64,000 nt of DNA from Glutinoglossum americanum. Taxonomy: Eukaryota > Ascomycota > Geoglossomycetes > Geoglossales > Geoglossaceae. Positions 47,746-60,347 of the stretch are shown here, piece after piece (position 1 is the stretch's first letter; the number at the start of each line of letters is the position of its first letter). The stretch is taken from contig JAGHQL010000009.1 in assembly GCA_020080175.1 (NCBI GenBank), positions 180,773 to 244,772 on the forward strand, read 5' to 3'. Under the pieces are notes generated by a model that saw only the letters and a list, made by a program, of their open reading frames with translations, did no database searches and was not told where the DNA came from. The position numbers were made by a program, and so were the translations under genes.

Positions 47746-48617
47746 ATGACACTGCCAGATGCCTCATTGTCACACATTCATAGAGCGGATGGGTCTGCGA
47801 CATATTTGCAGAATGGATACTCGATAATTGGTGGTGTAAATGGCCCTATAGAAGTAGGACGGCGGGATGAGCTACCAGAGGAAGCGACCATAGATGTCAT
47901 TGTCCGACCTGCTGTTGGAGTCGGAGGTATATTTTACACTTTCCTATGGCAAATCTAATACCAGAAGGGTTAAGCTGTATGATATAGGAACGAGAGAGCG
48001 CCATCTGGAGTCTATAATCCATTCAACGCTTCAGCATGTTATTCTCATCCAAAATCACCCACGGACTTTGATTCAGGTCACACTGCAGGTTATTAGGATG
48101 CCCGACAGCGATACATTTAATTCCAAGAAAAGGCAGTTTTCGTCTGTGAATCTCTCCCGACTTCTGAGCTTGATCATACATAGCCAGCTACTAATCCTAA
48201 CCATTCCAGCCTCTACGAATCCTCCCCTCCCTGCTGCAAACAGCACTACTGGCACTCCTCTCCGCCTCGATCCCCCTTTCAACTACATTCACAGCATCTC
48301 TTATCACCGTAGCCCGTGGCAGCAACACGGTTATCAACCCGTCACCTGAAGATCTCCAAAACGCGAGATCAACGCATGTCTTGGCCTTTTCTGCCGAAGG
48401 AGATCTACTAGTGGCCGAGAGCCAAGGGGAATTTGAAATTGGCGATTGGGAACGCGTTTTTGAGATGGGTTTGCACGCTGCGCGGTCCGGGTCTGAGAAC
48501 CGGAAGGGCGCCGACAGTGATGTAGTGATGCTGGATGATGACCAGGGAGGGGCATTGCGGGGTTTGGTGCAACAAAAGATTGAGAAGGATCAGAAGTGGA
48601 AAGAGAACATAAAGTAA
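47746..48617 (+). CDS. rrp46: Exosome core subunit Rrp46 (RNase PH fold)
   Basis: Three exons (47746-47926, 47988-48145, 48210-48617) give 248 aa. The RNase PH-like domain is plain: LSHIHRADGSATYLQNGYSI, then GGVNGPIEVGRRDELPEEAT, then ERHLESIIHSTLQHVILIQN and HPRTLIQVTLQVI. The second half has LPSLLQTALLALLSASIPLS, VARGSNTVINPSPEDL and STHVLAFSAEGDLLVAES. This is a catalytically inert ring subunit of the nuclear and cytoplasmic RNA exosome. A longer insertion (SDTFNSKKRQFSS) sits at the second exon junction; the GTGAAT donor used there is the one that keeps the frame. The C-terminal ~35 residues form a charged tail. Confidence 0.9.
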
Positions 48618-48948
48618 CATTACCAGATGCTTATCCGGATGCTCGGCATTGCTGGGATACCGATTATATCTCAAGAGGGTAGCAATAATAGAAGGCATAC
48701 TAGGTGTTAACGGCTTCGTTAGAATTCTAATAGTCTAATATTGATAGAACTTCCCACCCTAAAGAGTCATGAATGAGAAGGTCGGACTAGCAAAATCTTG
48801 TTGAGCTCATGGACCACCCTTCCATAATTAGAACATTCACAATATATTATCTATAGCGAATGTCTTGAGTTGGCTACCCAAAAGCCCTTGCCTTTCTATC
48901 CAGATTTTAAGTATGAAAGCCAGAAAGCCTCTGTAACCATTATAACCC
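48618..48948. other. Convergent intergenic region, rrp46 / Smr gene
   Basis: Both flanking genes end towards this 331-bp stretch. No further feature is visible. Confidence 0.6.
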
Positions 48949-49809
48949 TCACATCACAATACAACAGGCCTTAAGCTCTCGAAGGACTTTCGGCAAGATC
49001 TTCTTAGTGACGAACTGCTCGATTTCGTCGTTCTGCACCTGCTGTTGATGCCCGACTCCGCCATGGTGGGCAGCTCCAGTATGATGTTGCGGGGGGATGT
49101 CCGCTGGGCCACCCTGAAGGTTGATGTAAATCCGCCCTTCGTTGGGCTCTGTCTTGTACTGCAGTCCCAGCTCCTGGCAGACTTCCTCGACACGCGGCTT
49201 GATCTTCTGGACGTGATCAACGGAGTGGTTTCCCTTACCAACAATACTACAACGAACTCTAAGCAATAATCCTATCGGTGTGGCTTATCGCCAAGTTGAA
49301 ACACAAGCATAATCCTTACACATGTAAATGGGTCTGTCCATGCGCCTGCGCATACTTGATGCGCTCCTTGAGAATGTCTTCCGCTTCCTCCACAAACTGC
49401 CCATGCAGATCGATAGTGTCCGAGTCAACCCTACCTTCAGCATTGTTCTCTCGGAGGATAAACTCGGAAGCCTGTTTATTATATTGAGCCATTCTCGCTG
49501 CATGTTGCTTGCCTTCCTCAGACTTCTGATGAGCTGTCGCGCCGTCACCTCGCTCGTAGGCCTGGTGCGCCTATTGGAGAGTTAGCCTAAACCCGCCTAT
49601 ACTAGGGGAGAGAGGTAGCGCACCTGATCGAAGCATCGTGAGCGTTTATTTGCTTCTTCACGCGCTAGACCTCGGAGACGATCGTATTCAGCTTCTGCGT
49701 CGCTGTTGCTGTGGTTGAGCGCTATAAGATATCTGGATTAGTCGAGCACATAGATTTAGGCGCGCATCGTTTCACCTCGAGGGCCCAGTTGAGTCAGCCC
49801 GTACGACAT
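48949..49809 (-). CDS. DUF1771-Smr domain protein with CaaX-like end
   Basis: Four exons (49809-49776, 49721-49624, 49570-49320, 49246-48949) give 226 aa. The DUF1771 part covers the helical N-terminal ~85 residues: YDRLRGLAREEANKRSRCFD, AHQAYERGDGATAHQKSEEG, KQHAARMAQYNKQASEFIL. The Smr domain follows: DTIDLHGQFVEEAEDILKER, then HLHVIVGKGNHSVDHVQKIK and LQYKTEPNEGRIYINLQG. LDLH-like (IDLHGQ) and GKG-H are the expected nuclease-type motifs, so RNA or DNA binding, perhaps cleavage, is likely. The chain ends with a Gln/His/Gly linker, a helix and the residues ACCIVM. CIVM reads as a CaaX prenylation box, next to a second cysteine that could be palmitoylated. Confidence 0.88.
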
Positions 49810-51516
49810 TATAGAGGAGAGGAAGTTGTAGATTAATACATCCAGGATAGGGTAGGGGTGGTTGGTGCTTCGATTGGGGTTCAGATCTCGCCAAGATAAA
49901 AGATGGTGCGAGTCCTTGCATATCTAACACTCAAAATCTCAGATTTCACAACATCTGCCTCAGACTTCGAACGTTTGATGTAAATCCCTTCTCCGGTCTT
50001 AACTCCATGTTGGCTGTTGCTTATGGTTAAAATTGTTCCGCCTTCTTGATGAGCGATGATGTGCAGATTCCCTCGGAAAACGCATTGGTTTCATGTTTGG
50101 GTAGCAGATCTCGGGTGGATAAATGAAATGGGCACATAGGGTAAATTTCCTCCACAAGGCTATTACGGCATCTCCCATGGCGTGCATATACATACATGCT
50201 GCAATATGTATGTGCTTTGAGCGCCGGTAGACGACAGGATTCTCCGGTCCTGCTATCCGAAGCAAAGTCTACTGCTGTAGGTCGCTTGGGTGATTCGACC
50301 GATCCGGCGCAAACCAGGAGCTTTCGTCGGATTCCCACGTGGCGCTATACAGGGCCACAATACAGAGTACTATAGTAGGAAAGAGGAATAATCTCCGAGT
50401 CGAGGTTCATGTACCCAAGTGCCCTGCCCCCAATTCCCCGCAGGCGTTGGAACCGCCGTGAAACCCTTTGCTTCTAGAATGCTTCCTGAATTGTCCAGAG
50501 AAGAGGTTGGCGTGTGCAGCGGCGTGGGGGCTATTAATTTTCTTACAACGAATGGACTTTACTATCCTGCTAGAGGTTGCGGCAAGCAACAGAAATCTTG
50601 CGAGCCTAGCAGATGAAGCTGTCGGAGAACAAAGCCATCCCGCGAGCTTATTCTAGACGTAGGATCTTGGCTAGTGTTTTCTTTTGGTCTTTAAAGTAAA
50701 TATAGGTCGGGATGTTGAAATTGCCGCAAATCGACAGAAATGGCTTAGGGTTGGAGCCCCTGGCATAGGCTGCTGCAGAACCAAATTAGTCAGATCCCTC
50801 TGGACCAGTTAACCCTTGCTCGTGGATGGGCGTCCGTGGATCGCCCCCAAGAAATCGCTTCGCGACTCCTTTCGCTGAGATCTTCCACTCAAAGCCATCC
50901 TCTCTACCTTCTCCTCATCTCATCTCATCATCCTCATCCTTCCATCACTTCCATCGGCAGATCCGAGTCGTGTCGCAGAAGACATCCAACCTGCTAATCG
51001 CTCTCCAATTCGTGTATTTGTAATTTTCGGTCGATAGACTGACTGGGAGAACCCCTTACGACCTGACGCTTGTGCGCTCTTTAATTCGATCGGACCTCTC
51101 TCGGCTCCTCCCATCAGTCGGAAGCAAAAAGCTGTTCGAAAGTCGTGCTGTACTGTCTTCTACTTCGGAGCCAGCGCAGTGATTGAATTGATCTTAGGTT
51201 GAACATCGGATTGACTTAGCGTTTGCGTCTTTTGGTTAGTGTCACAGCCTTACTCCAGTGTTCTTCTCCACTACCTCGGATCGGCACTTTCTGCATTACT
51301 CTCCCACGGTCTCGCTCAGTACCCTCCATCCCACAATCGAAAGCTCTGTCGTAGTACGATAGCCGCCACCCACATCCTAGGACGCGTTATAGTGTTTTTC
51401 TTCGCTAATTCAATTTTCGCCGCAGTTATTCTATTCCTACACACCCACAAGGCACGAGACCATCGCTGTCATCAATAGTCTTTTCCAGCAATCTAATTCC
51501 TTTTAATCCTTCAAAA
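49810..51516. other. 1.7-kb region upstream of the G-alpha gene
   Basis: No gene is supported. A pyrimidine-rich tract at about 50885-50960 and again near 51265-51345 fits a long 5' leader of the G-alpha gene. The left end holds the promoter of the Smr gene. Confidence 0.45.
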
Positions 51517-52851
51517 ATGGGCTGCGGCATGAGCACGGAGGAAAAGGAAGGGAAGCAAAGAAATGAGGAGATCGAGAATCAATTAAAGCGGGACAAGATG
51601 TTGCAGCGGAACGAGATTAAGATGCTACTGTTAGGTTTGTCGCACCACTTAAGTATCTATAAGGTGTAAAAGTCTTATGATGGGGATAGGCGCCGGGGAG
51701 TCTGGGAAATCGACGATTCTGAAACAGATGAAGCTTATCCACGAAGGAGGATACTCGCGGGATGAGCGCGAATCTTTCAAAGAAATCATCTTTAGCAACA
51801 CTGTTCAGTCGATGCGGGTTATTTTGGAGGCTATGGAGTCTCTTGAGCTTCCTCTTGATGATACGAGAGCCGAGTATCATGTTCAAACCATCTTCATGCA
51901 GCCCGCGCAGATCGAAGGCGAGAGTTTACCACCGGAAGTCGGCAACGCCATCGAGGCTTTGTGGAAAGATGCTGGAGTTCAAGAGTGTTTCAAGAGATCT
52001 AGGGAGTACCAGCTAAATGACTCTGCCAGATAGTAAGTCACCACTGAACGGCTAATAGGACCATATTTCATGAAGTCTAGGTGTTGGCGTCTTCGACGTT
52101 GTACTCGCACTAATACGAGATATCTAGCTACTTTGACTCTATCTCGCGGATCGCACAACCAGACTACCTTCCCAGCGACCAGGATGTCCTCCGATCCCGT
52201 GTCAAGACCACTGGCATCACAGAAACCACGTTCATCATTGGGGACCTCACATACCGCATGTTTGATGTCGGCGGCCAGCGCTCAGAACGTAAGAAGTGGA
52301 TTCACTGCTTTGAGAATGTCACTACCATCCTTTTCCTCGTTGCTATCTCTGAATACGATCAATTGCTCTTTGAGGATGAAACCGTCAACCGCATGCAGGA
52401 AGCTCTCACTCTCTTCGACTCGATCTGCAACTCACGGTGGTTCATCAAAACATCGATTATCTTGTTCTTGAACAAGATTGATAGGTTCAAGGAGAAATTG
52501 CCAGTTAGCCCGATGAAGAACTACTTCCCCGACTATGAAGGTAAGCCTACATACAGGATGACCATTGAAGCACAGTGACTGATATAGTAATAGGTGGACC
52601 CGACTATGCTGCTGCTTGTGATTATATCCTTAACCGATTTGTCTCGTTAAATCAACACGAGACTAAGCAAATCTATACCCACTTTACCTGTGCCACGGAC
52701 ACTACCCAAATCCGGTTCGTTATGGCCGCTGTCAACGGTACGGATAACCCCCCTTCAACTCCAGATCATCATGCCTAGCAAGTATCTAACTTCCATTGCT
52801 ATTCTAGATATCATCATCCAAGAGAATCTCCGATCATGCGGTTTAATATAG
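51517..52851 (+). CDS. Group I G-protein alpha subunit (FadA/GNA-1 type)
   Basis: Five exons (51517-51634, 51690-52032, 52128-52540, 52594-52737, 52808-52851) give 353 aa, the standard length. MGCGMS at the start is an N-myristoylation and palmitoylation site. GTP-binding motifs are all present: GAGESGKST (residues 40-48), the arginine in [28 protein letters not shown] and [11 protein letters not shown]. The C terminus CGLI has the cysteine four residues from the end that marks the Gi-like group. In filamentous ascomycetes this subunit transmits pheromone-receptor and nutrient signals to growth, conidiation and cAMP. The ste2 gene at 8.6 kb encodes a likely receptor partner. Confidence 0.97.
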
Positions 52852-54150
52852 TCAACCCCGTTGACATACAATCACGAAAGGTCGGAATGTTGAATAAGAA
52901 GGTACTGAGAGCGAGGAGAGGCAAATCTGGCTGGGCTCTTTCCTATGTTCAAGATCTCTTTCGGCGTTATAAAAAAAATACTCCGGTCCAATATCAGTGA
53001 GAGCTTTCCGTCTTCACAGCCTTCCACTTCGCGCCATGACGTTGTCCCGAGTGGTGTGGCGAGCAAATGATAGTGCCGGTGGCAAATGGGGATGAACTCT
53101 ATGAGCTGCTCAGTTCTACGAATCCTTTCACGCATCAACGTCTTCTGCGCCTCCATCCGGTGGTTTTCTTTAATTTAGTGTGCTATTCCAAGTGACAGAT
53201 TATGGAAGGGAGAAGTTCGGTCCTTTGCGCCTCTTTTCAATATTTTTCCTGTTATTAAATAATTCGACATCTGATACCTTGCTTAGTGGCATTGTGGACT
53301 AACTCCTACCGCCACTAGTCAGTCATAATCCTCTAGGCCTATGCATGTCGTCTCACTAGTCTTCAATTGTTCTCTATTTCCGTCCTGTGTGATATAAGGG
53401 AATATACGATTCATAGAATCGTCTAGGTACGTTGGTTTGATCTCAAAGGTGGGGTTTGTTCATGTACAGACAACTTCTAAAACGGGAGATGTTTCGAAGA
53501 GGTTCAACCACCCAACTACTAAGCGTTGCATTCCCCAATTCTGACCGAATTACCTCTGAGACTCTTACCGCCCCGCCCCTCACTGAGCTCACCGCTCGAA
53601 AACCCAAAAACTTAAAGGGCTGGCTGCTAGGATACCCCCCGAATCAATGCTAGATAGGGCAGGTAATTGATTATTCTCTATGGTAGTTCCGAATTTCGTC
53701 GGTTAGAGGGACGCGGCCAATGGGAACGAACACGAGCGGCGGGATGATGAGCCGCCTAATACCGAGACGAGATCGTCAAATGCATTAGCTGTTTCGAAGG
53801 GCTTAAAGTGGCTATGACGGGAGCATGGGAAGAGCGTTTGGTTTGGCGGTGTTGGATGCGCAGGGTTCGGAACTGCATCCTTCGGAAGCCCGTTCCACAG
53901 GTCACGGGATAGGCGAAGCTAATGTGGCTATCGTAAAAGCCCAAGTTACTTCGAGATAATCTCGCTGACTAAGCGAGAATGTTCATCAGAGAAGAATCGC
54001 CCACCGAAAATATTGCTTCAAATAAAAATAAATCTATCGGAGGGAGTTCATAACCGAGACTAATGAGGTGTGCCTATATATGCCCTTCATTACCATACTT
54101 CTCAAGCGAGATCCGACCTTTTCAAGGCCATTAGATAGCCTACCGTAAGA
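52852..54150. other. 1.3-kb intergenic region
   Basis: No gene is supported. It holds the 3' flank of the G-alpha gene and the promoter of the helicase gene. Confidence 0.45.
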
Positions 54151-56587
54151 ATGGCATCAACAATAGCTACCGACATCTCATCATTCGCGGCAACTCAGTT
54201 ATTACTATTGGATTATGAGCTGCAAGCAGAAGTTGCGGAGGTGACAGCTCTAGTATCTCAGTCCTCACCGACGGCCCTACAACGCGCTGGCATTGCCATC
54301 CTCAACCTCATTGTATCATCTCAGAGGACGGGTCTAGGAGGGAGGACCGTTGTAGACTTGGAACTCGATTCTGCTGTCGGTGGGGGTGAATTACCTGAAC
54401 ATGGCATTCGCACAGGCGATATCGTCAGTGTGCAGGAACAACCTGCAGGGACCGCACGCAGGAAGGAAAAGAGTGATCTTAAATCGAGAGGATCAGAGGG
54501 TGTTGTTGTGAAGGTTACTGGAAGCAAAGTTGCCGTGGCATTAAACAAAGAAGATGAGGATCTCCCATCTGGAAAAATTTGGGTGTGAGTATGATCGTTA
54601 CTAGAACGAAGTGTGCGGGAGGCCGTCGCTGATTCCTTTCAGGATCAAACTTGCCAATGATATTACGTACAAAAGGTAAATCCTACTGCCCAGGTCGATG
54701 AACAGCCAACTAACCCCAGTCGGAAGAATGAATCAGATAATGTCAAAGCTGCAGAAGTATACTGAGGCTGAATATACATCCTTCATCCGCGTCCTATTCG
54801 GACAGTCTTCTCCCACGCCTATGCCAAGTGGTCTGAATGACCCTGATTACGGGCTTGGAGATCTCGGCTTCGTTGATCCCAGCCTAAACGATTCCCAGAA
54901 GGAGGCTATAAAGTTTGCAATCTTATCAAGGGAGGTGGCGTTGATACACGGCCCTCCAGGGGTGAGCAACAAGACTAAATGCCCGTAATGTCCGAGCAAC
55001 TCTGACGACCCTAGACCGGAAAAACACACACACTGATAGAGCTTATCCTTCAGCTCTTGAAGCAGAACTTGCGTCTCCTAGTATGCGGGCCTTCGAACAT
55101 CTCCGTGGACAATATAGTCGAGCGTCTAGCACCCCATAAAGTACCAATGATCCGCTTAGGCCACCCAGCTCGGCTTCTACCATCGGTTCTCAGCCATTCA
55201 CTTGACGTGCTAACTCAGAGCTCAGAAGCAGCAGCGATAGTTCGAGATATTAGGAAGGAGATGGACGATAAGCAGGCAGGGATAAGGAAGGCAAAGAGTG
55301 GGAAAGAGCGTAAGGCGATTTACGGGGATTTAAAGATTTTGAGAAAAGAATATAGAGAACGAGAGAAGATGTGTGTGACGAATCTTGTCCGTAGCAGCAG
55401 GGTAATATTAACGACATTGCACGGGGCTGGCGGATATCAGTTGAAGGACGAGGTGTTTGACGTTGTCATCGTAGATGAGGCTAGCCAGGCACTGGAATCA
55501 CAATGCTGGGTTGCTCTTCTGTCGGCCAAAAAGGCTGTCCTCGCGGGTGACCATCTCCAGCTTCCACCAACGATCAAGTCATTGAATTCGAAACCGAAAG
55601 CGTCGGCGAAGGAGAAGAGCGTCAGAGATGCTTCATTGGAAACAACCCTCTTCGACAGGCTACTAGGTTTGCACGGACCCTCGATCAAGAAAATGCTAAC
55701 AACGCAATATCGAATGCACGAAAAAATCATGGAATTTCCTTCCAAAGAGCTGTATGGATCTCAATTGGTCGCTGCTGAGGGCGTCAAAGCCCATCTTCTG
55801 ACGGACCTTCCTCGTAGGGTGAAGCAGACCGAGGACACAACCGAACCACTTGTGTTCTGGGATACACAAGGTGGTGAGTTCTCGGAAAAGAATGAGGATG
55901 AGGAAGTGGGAAAGAAGGCCGGGAGAGGCGTCATGTTTGGCGAGAGTAAGAGCAACGAGATGGAAGTGGCATTGGTGAAGCTTCACGTGGGGAACTTGGT
56001 GGATGCAGGGTTGAATGCAGAAGATATCGCCGTAGTAACGCCTTATAATGCACAGGTGATCCTGGAGAAGGCTTATCCCCACAGTATATATTAGACACTA
56101 ATAAGGATTTTCTTTTTAGCTATCGCTACTATCGAAAGCCCTAAAGGAGCCCTTTCCCGGAATAGAACTCGGTAGTGTGGATGGTTTTCAAGGGCGAGAG
56201 AAGGAAGCTGTGGTCGTGAGCCTAGTTAGGAGTAATCCCGAGCATCAAGTAGGATTTCTGGGCGAAAAGAGAAGGCTCAATGGTCGGTCCGAGGCGCCTA
56301 AGCCGCCGGCTGTATATGTTTTAGTGTACCTACATGCAAGGGGCTAACTTCTGGGTCAAGTTGCCATGACACGACCGAAAAGGCATTTATGCATTATTGG
56401 CGATTCGGACACGGTCAGCCGGTAAGTTCGAGTGGTCAAATGACCACTCGGGAGAGGTTATATTGAGAGGCGCAGATCTGACAGCTCGCGTAGTGGCAGC
56501 CCATTCCTGAAGCGATGGATGGAATATTTGGAAGAGCATGCCGATCTGCGGTATCCGGATGCTTCGATGCTGGCGGGGATAGAGTGA
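54151..56587 (+). CDS. SF1 DNA helicase, Hcs1/SMUBP-2 (IGHMBP2) type
   Basis: Seven exons (54151-54584, 54643-54675, 54727-54961, 55015-56055, 56120-56282, 56361-56421, 56494-56587) give 686 aa. An OB-like N-terminal domain ([26 protein letters not shown]) precedes an Upf1-like helicase core. Core motifs are [13 protein letters not shown], Walker [26 protein letters not shown], Walker [65 protein letters not shown] and [18 protein letters not shown]. Yeast Hcs1 works with DNA polymerase alpha; human IGHMBP2 acts on ribosomes. The third intron splits Walker A between GPPG and TGKT. No R3H or zinc-finger domain follows the core, as in yeast. Confidence 0.94.
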
Positions 56588-58156
56588 CGTTAGATTCCAG
56601 CTCTTCAAGAGAGGAACGAATAGGGATCGCCGTGGAAAGTAAGTAGATATTTCCTCCCCAATGGGAGATCGCTTCTGTACATCGTGGGAGGTTCACCCGA
56701 GCAACAGCCGGCCCTGATTTATTGAACGAATATGTTTCATCAAGTAGCGGGAGGAAAAGCAAAAGCGCACGCCAGATTCGTTTGATCATCTCAGCTTAGC
56801 TCCTGCGTACTATCCGTAGCGATAAGTGGCTCGCAAAAAGAATTCTTCGTAGATTGCCTATTTGAGCATGACTGCCTCATAAATATCCTATTGGTGGCTG
56901 GACGGCGTCTACTCCGTATGCGACGCATGGGCCAACTTTATGCGAACCGCGAATAACATTCCACTTCGCAGGCACACCACACCCCTTACCTTAGGCTTTT
57001 TACACTCGTGCATATGCAACGTGAAGGAGGTGTTCGTGAAGGTGTCCAGCAACAACGCGGCATACGCTCTGTTGTAGGGCATTCGTCTGCGCCTAAAATA
57101 CGATATCTACGAAACGGGCTGTTGGAGGAGCCACGTTTTTTGGGTTTTCGACCAGGAAGTCCCGCTCCTCCCGTACCTGGCACCTTGCATCCTCGGCCGC
57201 CGAAAGTTGGCGACGTTACAGCTTCCTCGTTGATAAGGGATGTCCCAGTTCCAGGCTGTGACCCGTAAGACCTGCTACGGGGACGGAGCAACTTTGGCCA
57301 GCCGGTAACCTATGAGCGTGTGTGTCTAGAACTTGCCGAGTAAGAGTGAGGAAGCCAAGTAGTGATACAACAACATACTGCTCCAGTGCTACGGCGCTGC
57401 AGTGCTGCGGTGTCTCCGTCAGCTGCACATCCCTGGGTCTAGCAGTTCCACAAAAGACGAGCGTGGATCGAAATCGGTTACATAGGATCTATGCTGGCAG
57501 CCCTGCAACCTAACGGCGGCGTTGCGTGGGGTTATGCGTCAACCAGACTAACCTTTGGATAAGGCTCACTGCGTACTTTACTAGCTTGCGTGTGGTGGCA
57601 GTAAGTAGAGTAGGGATCACCCTCGTGAAGAATGGACTATGTCCAACTCGATTCGAATCCCGGATATTTCGAAAAGCCCGAAACGAACGAGACCATGCAG
57701 ACTCGCAGGAGCCACAAACAGCCAAAAGCAATAGGGAAACAAATGCACAAAAGACGCCTTACTCCTTCCTTGGCCCGATCTATTCAAGGATTAAGGATTA
57801 GTTGAATGCCGCGCCAAATGCCACATCGGTGGTCTGCCGAGCTAGGGGGGCTCTCGACCTCTCACCTCCAAAACATGGCTTTGGCCGCGTCGCGCTTTTA
57901 TAGTTCGCAAGCCGCTGCTGCGAGTATCCTTGGTGGAAATGCACCGCGTCACTCTGCTCGCTTACTCTGTTGATCGGCTCAACCCACGGTGCGCATTAAC
58001 CCTCATGCCCAAGGGCTTTGTTGTTGTTCCACCTCATACACAAGGAAGGACTTGATTGGCAGTCTCAGTACTACCATAGGGCGCGCCGCACCCTGACGAT
58101 ATGGTTAATATCTACACGGGACACCACGTCCAACTCTACATTCTTTTCTTTTAACC
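56588..58156. other. 1.6-kb intergenic region
   Basis: No gene is supported. A frame at 57008-57268 is Pro/Gly-rich without a recognisable family. A tRNA B-box-like string near 57650 was checked and rejected. Confidence 0.4.
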
Positions 58157-60347
58157 ATGGTGTCCACTTCCACAAAAGCTGGAGCCCATCAGCACACGAC
58201 CTCTCCCATGAACTCCGCAGGCAAGTCCAAATCAAACGGCAAGCTCGATACCTCTCCCTCCCGGGCCGCTGCCATCCGCCGAGGTGAAATCCAAATCAGT
58301 GGCCCAATTCCCATCACGGATGACCACGATCGAGAGCCAACAGGGCGACGCAGTACGGTGACAACACTTCACACACGGTCCGACACATCTCAACAGAGGG
58401 TTCAGCTCTCCCGCGAAGGAAGCCAAACAGAGAGTGCGGCGGACCACGCTCATAATGAGATCGACCGGAGCCGCCAGTCTTCTCGAAACCAAATGCAACC
58501 TTCTCCAGTGGACCGCATACAGGTGGAAGAGCCCATAGCGGATGGTTCAAGCCCGCATGAATCTGGGTCGTTCCACAGCCGTAACCTTCACGATTCTTTT
58601 AGGAGTACCCGTTCAAAGCCTGACTCTGAGAAGCTTGGTCGGAAAGGGGGCCGATTGCGGGTGGCTTTGCGACGTCTCTTTGGAAGGAAGTCTCTTGTGG
58701 AGAGGCATAGAGAGTCACAGCACTCAAGAGAGACGCCCGAGCCGTTGGTAAGAACGGAGCACAAGAGTGTGAGTAACACGACTTAAGCTTAACATTATCT
58801 CAGCTGACACGAGGTAGGACCCTGGGTTACTTCCAAAAGTCAACCAGCAGACCAGACCTCATAACCTACAAAGATCTGCATCGGCACCTGCTCGTGAGGT
58901 GTTGAGGCCCGCACCACTAGCTTCAAATTCGCCTTTACCTTTCGCCGACCGGCCTCCAAACCGCGACCCAGAATTCAACAGCCTAGACACCATACAGGAT
59001 GAGGAAGGGAAAGGGTCTCCTCCGGCCTTACGGAACAGCCTAATATTCTCACCAAACGAGGGGGTGGTGTATGCGAGCTGGACGGGACTCGCTCCAAGAC
59101 CAGCTAGCAGTCACGAGAGGAGCTCTAGGCTCATCGACCCAGAGGCGGGAATTGGGTTCGCGGTCACCAGTGGGATGAATCCGCGGCGGCGATCAAGAAG
59201 TGCTGGCCCGGCGCCAAAGGCGAGAGAAATAGGGTTCGGATCACCGTCGCCGAGTATTCGACGTCGCCGGAGCGACGAGATTCGGTATTGGCGAGAGTCG
59301 AGCTTCTCTGAGCGACCCCCTCTTTCTCCGATATCTCTAGACAAGCGAAGTGAGAGGGCGCCGGAAGAGATGACCCAAACTCAGCCAGAACCCCCACCAC
59401 AGGCGTTTAATTTTGGGCCACTAATAGGAGAAATAAAAACCATGAAGATCACAGAGGCCGCATCTCTCGAATCTAGGGTTAAAACTCTCGAGACCAAGGT
59501 GGCCAACATGCAAAGTGCTATGTGGAAGTTTCGAGGGCGGCCATCGGGCGGAGTATTCACGGTACCAGATTTACCGAAACGGGTCGATGGGGAAGACTCT
59601 ATATATTCTCTATCCTCGGTGCATACAAGCCAACCTCTTGACCAAGCAAACAAATTTACCAGCGAGGATCTTCCGAGAGAGAGTCCCTTGGAGTTCATAT
59701 ATCCAGAAATGTTTCTCTCGACCCCCGAGTCTGAACCTCCGAGGAAGGAACGGCCGCTCAGTTTGTCGACGGCCATCTGGACTCCCCAAAATCAGGAAGG
59801 CGTAGGCTCCCTCGACGAGAACCTACAATCTCCGCTGCCTTCGGTTCTCACGCACGAGCACTTCAAATCCATGATCACTGCGATCAAACGGGAGCAGAAG
59901 GCTCGCCGAAGGCTTGAGTTACAGGTATCTATATTACAAAGCCTGGTCGAGGAAATGCGGCAAGCAGGACATAACAGCAATAACAATCAAACAGGGAGAC
60001 TGACGACCTCCTCCGCCGGTAGGACTCTGGGCGGGCCGCAGCAGTCAGAGCCTCGCCTAGAGCGGTTTATGGAGTTTGAGGGTGCGGTTGGCGAGGGCGA
60101 GGGCGAGGATGACGCTTATCTCCTGGATGGATATGCGGCCAGCGAAGACGTCTTCGGGACGCCACTAACCCAGCCGCTGGCCGAAGTGCCGACGCCAGAG
60201 CAGAAGGAGTATTTCTTTAGCGCCGATGTACCACCCGGCTCGTACAAGTCTGCACCGCAACAGGAGACGCAGTCCAGCATGCCGACGGATAATCGGTTGA
60301 GCCTGAGCCATCTGACTACGAGGAGTGTGATGGAGCTGGTTGGTTAA
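58157..60347 (+). CDS. Uncharacterised disordered protein with coiled coils
   Basis: Two exons (58157-58747, 58818-60347) give 706 aa. The acceptor GGTAG at 58817 was chosen because it keeps the frame into VNQQTRPHNLQRSASAPARE. The N-terminal half is Ser/Arg-rich and ends in a basic helix, GGRLRVALRRLFGRKSLVER. The middle has SP/RS-rich text (RRRSRSAGPAPKAREIG). Two short coiled-coil or helical segments follow: ASLESRVKTLETKVANMQSA near residue 400 and MITAIKREQKARRRLELQVS with ILQSLVEEMRQA near residue 530. The tail is acidic (GAVGEGEGEDDAYLLDGYAA). No known domain was recognised. The pattern suggests a cytoskeleton- or cortex-associated scaffold, which is inference only. Confidence 0.75.

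Noticed and set aside
57590-57700. tRNA-like B box (GATTCGAATCCC) near 57650
   Set aside because: No matching A box and no acceptor-stem pairing were found around it.
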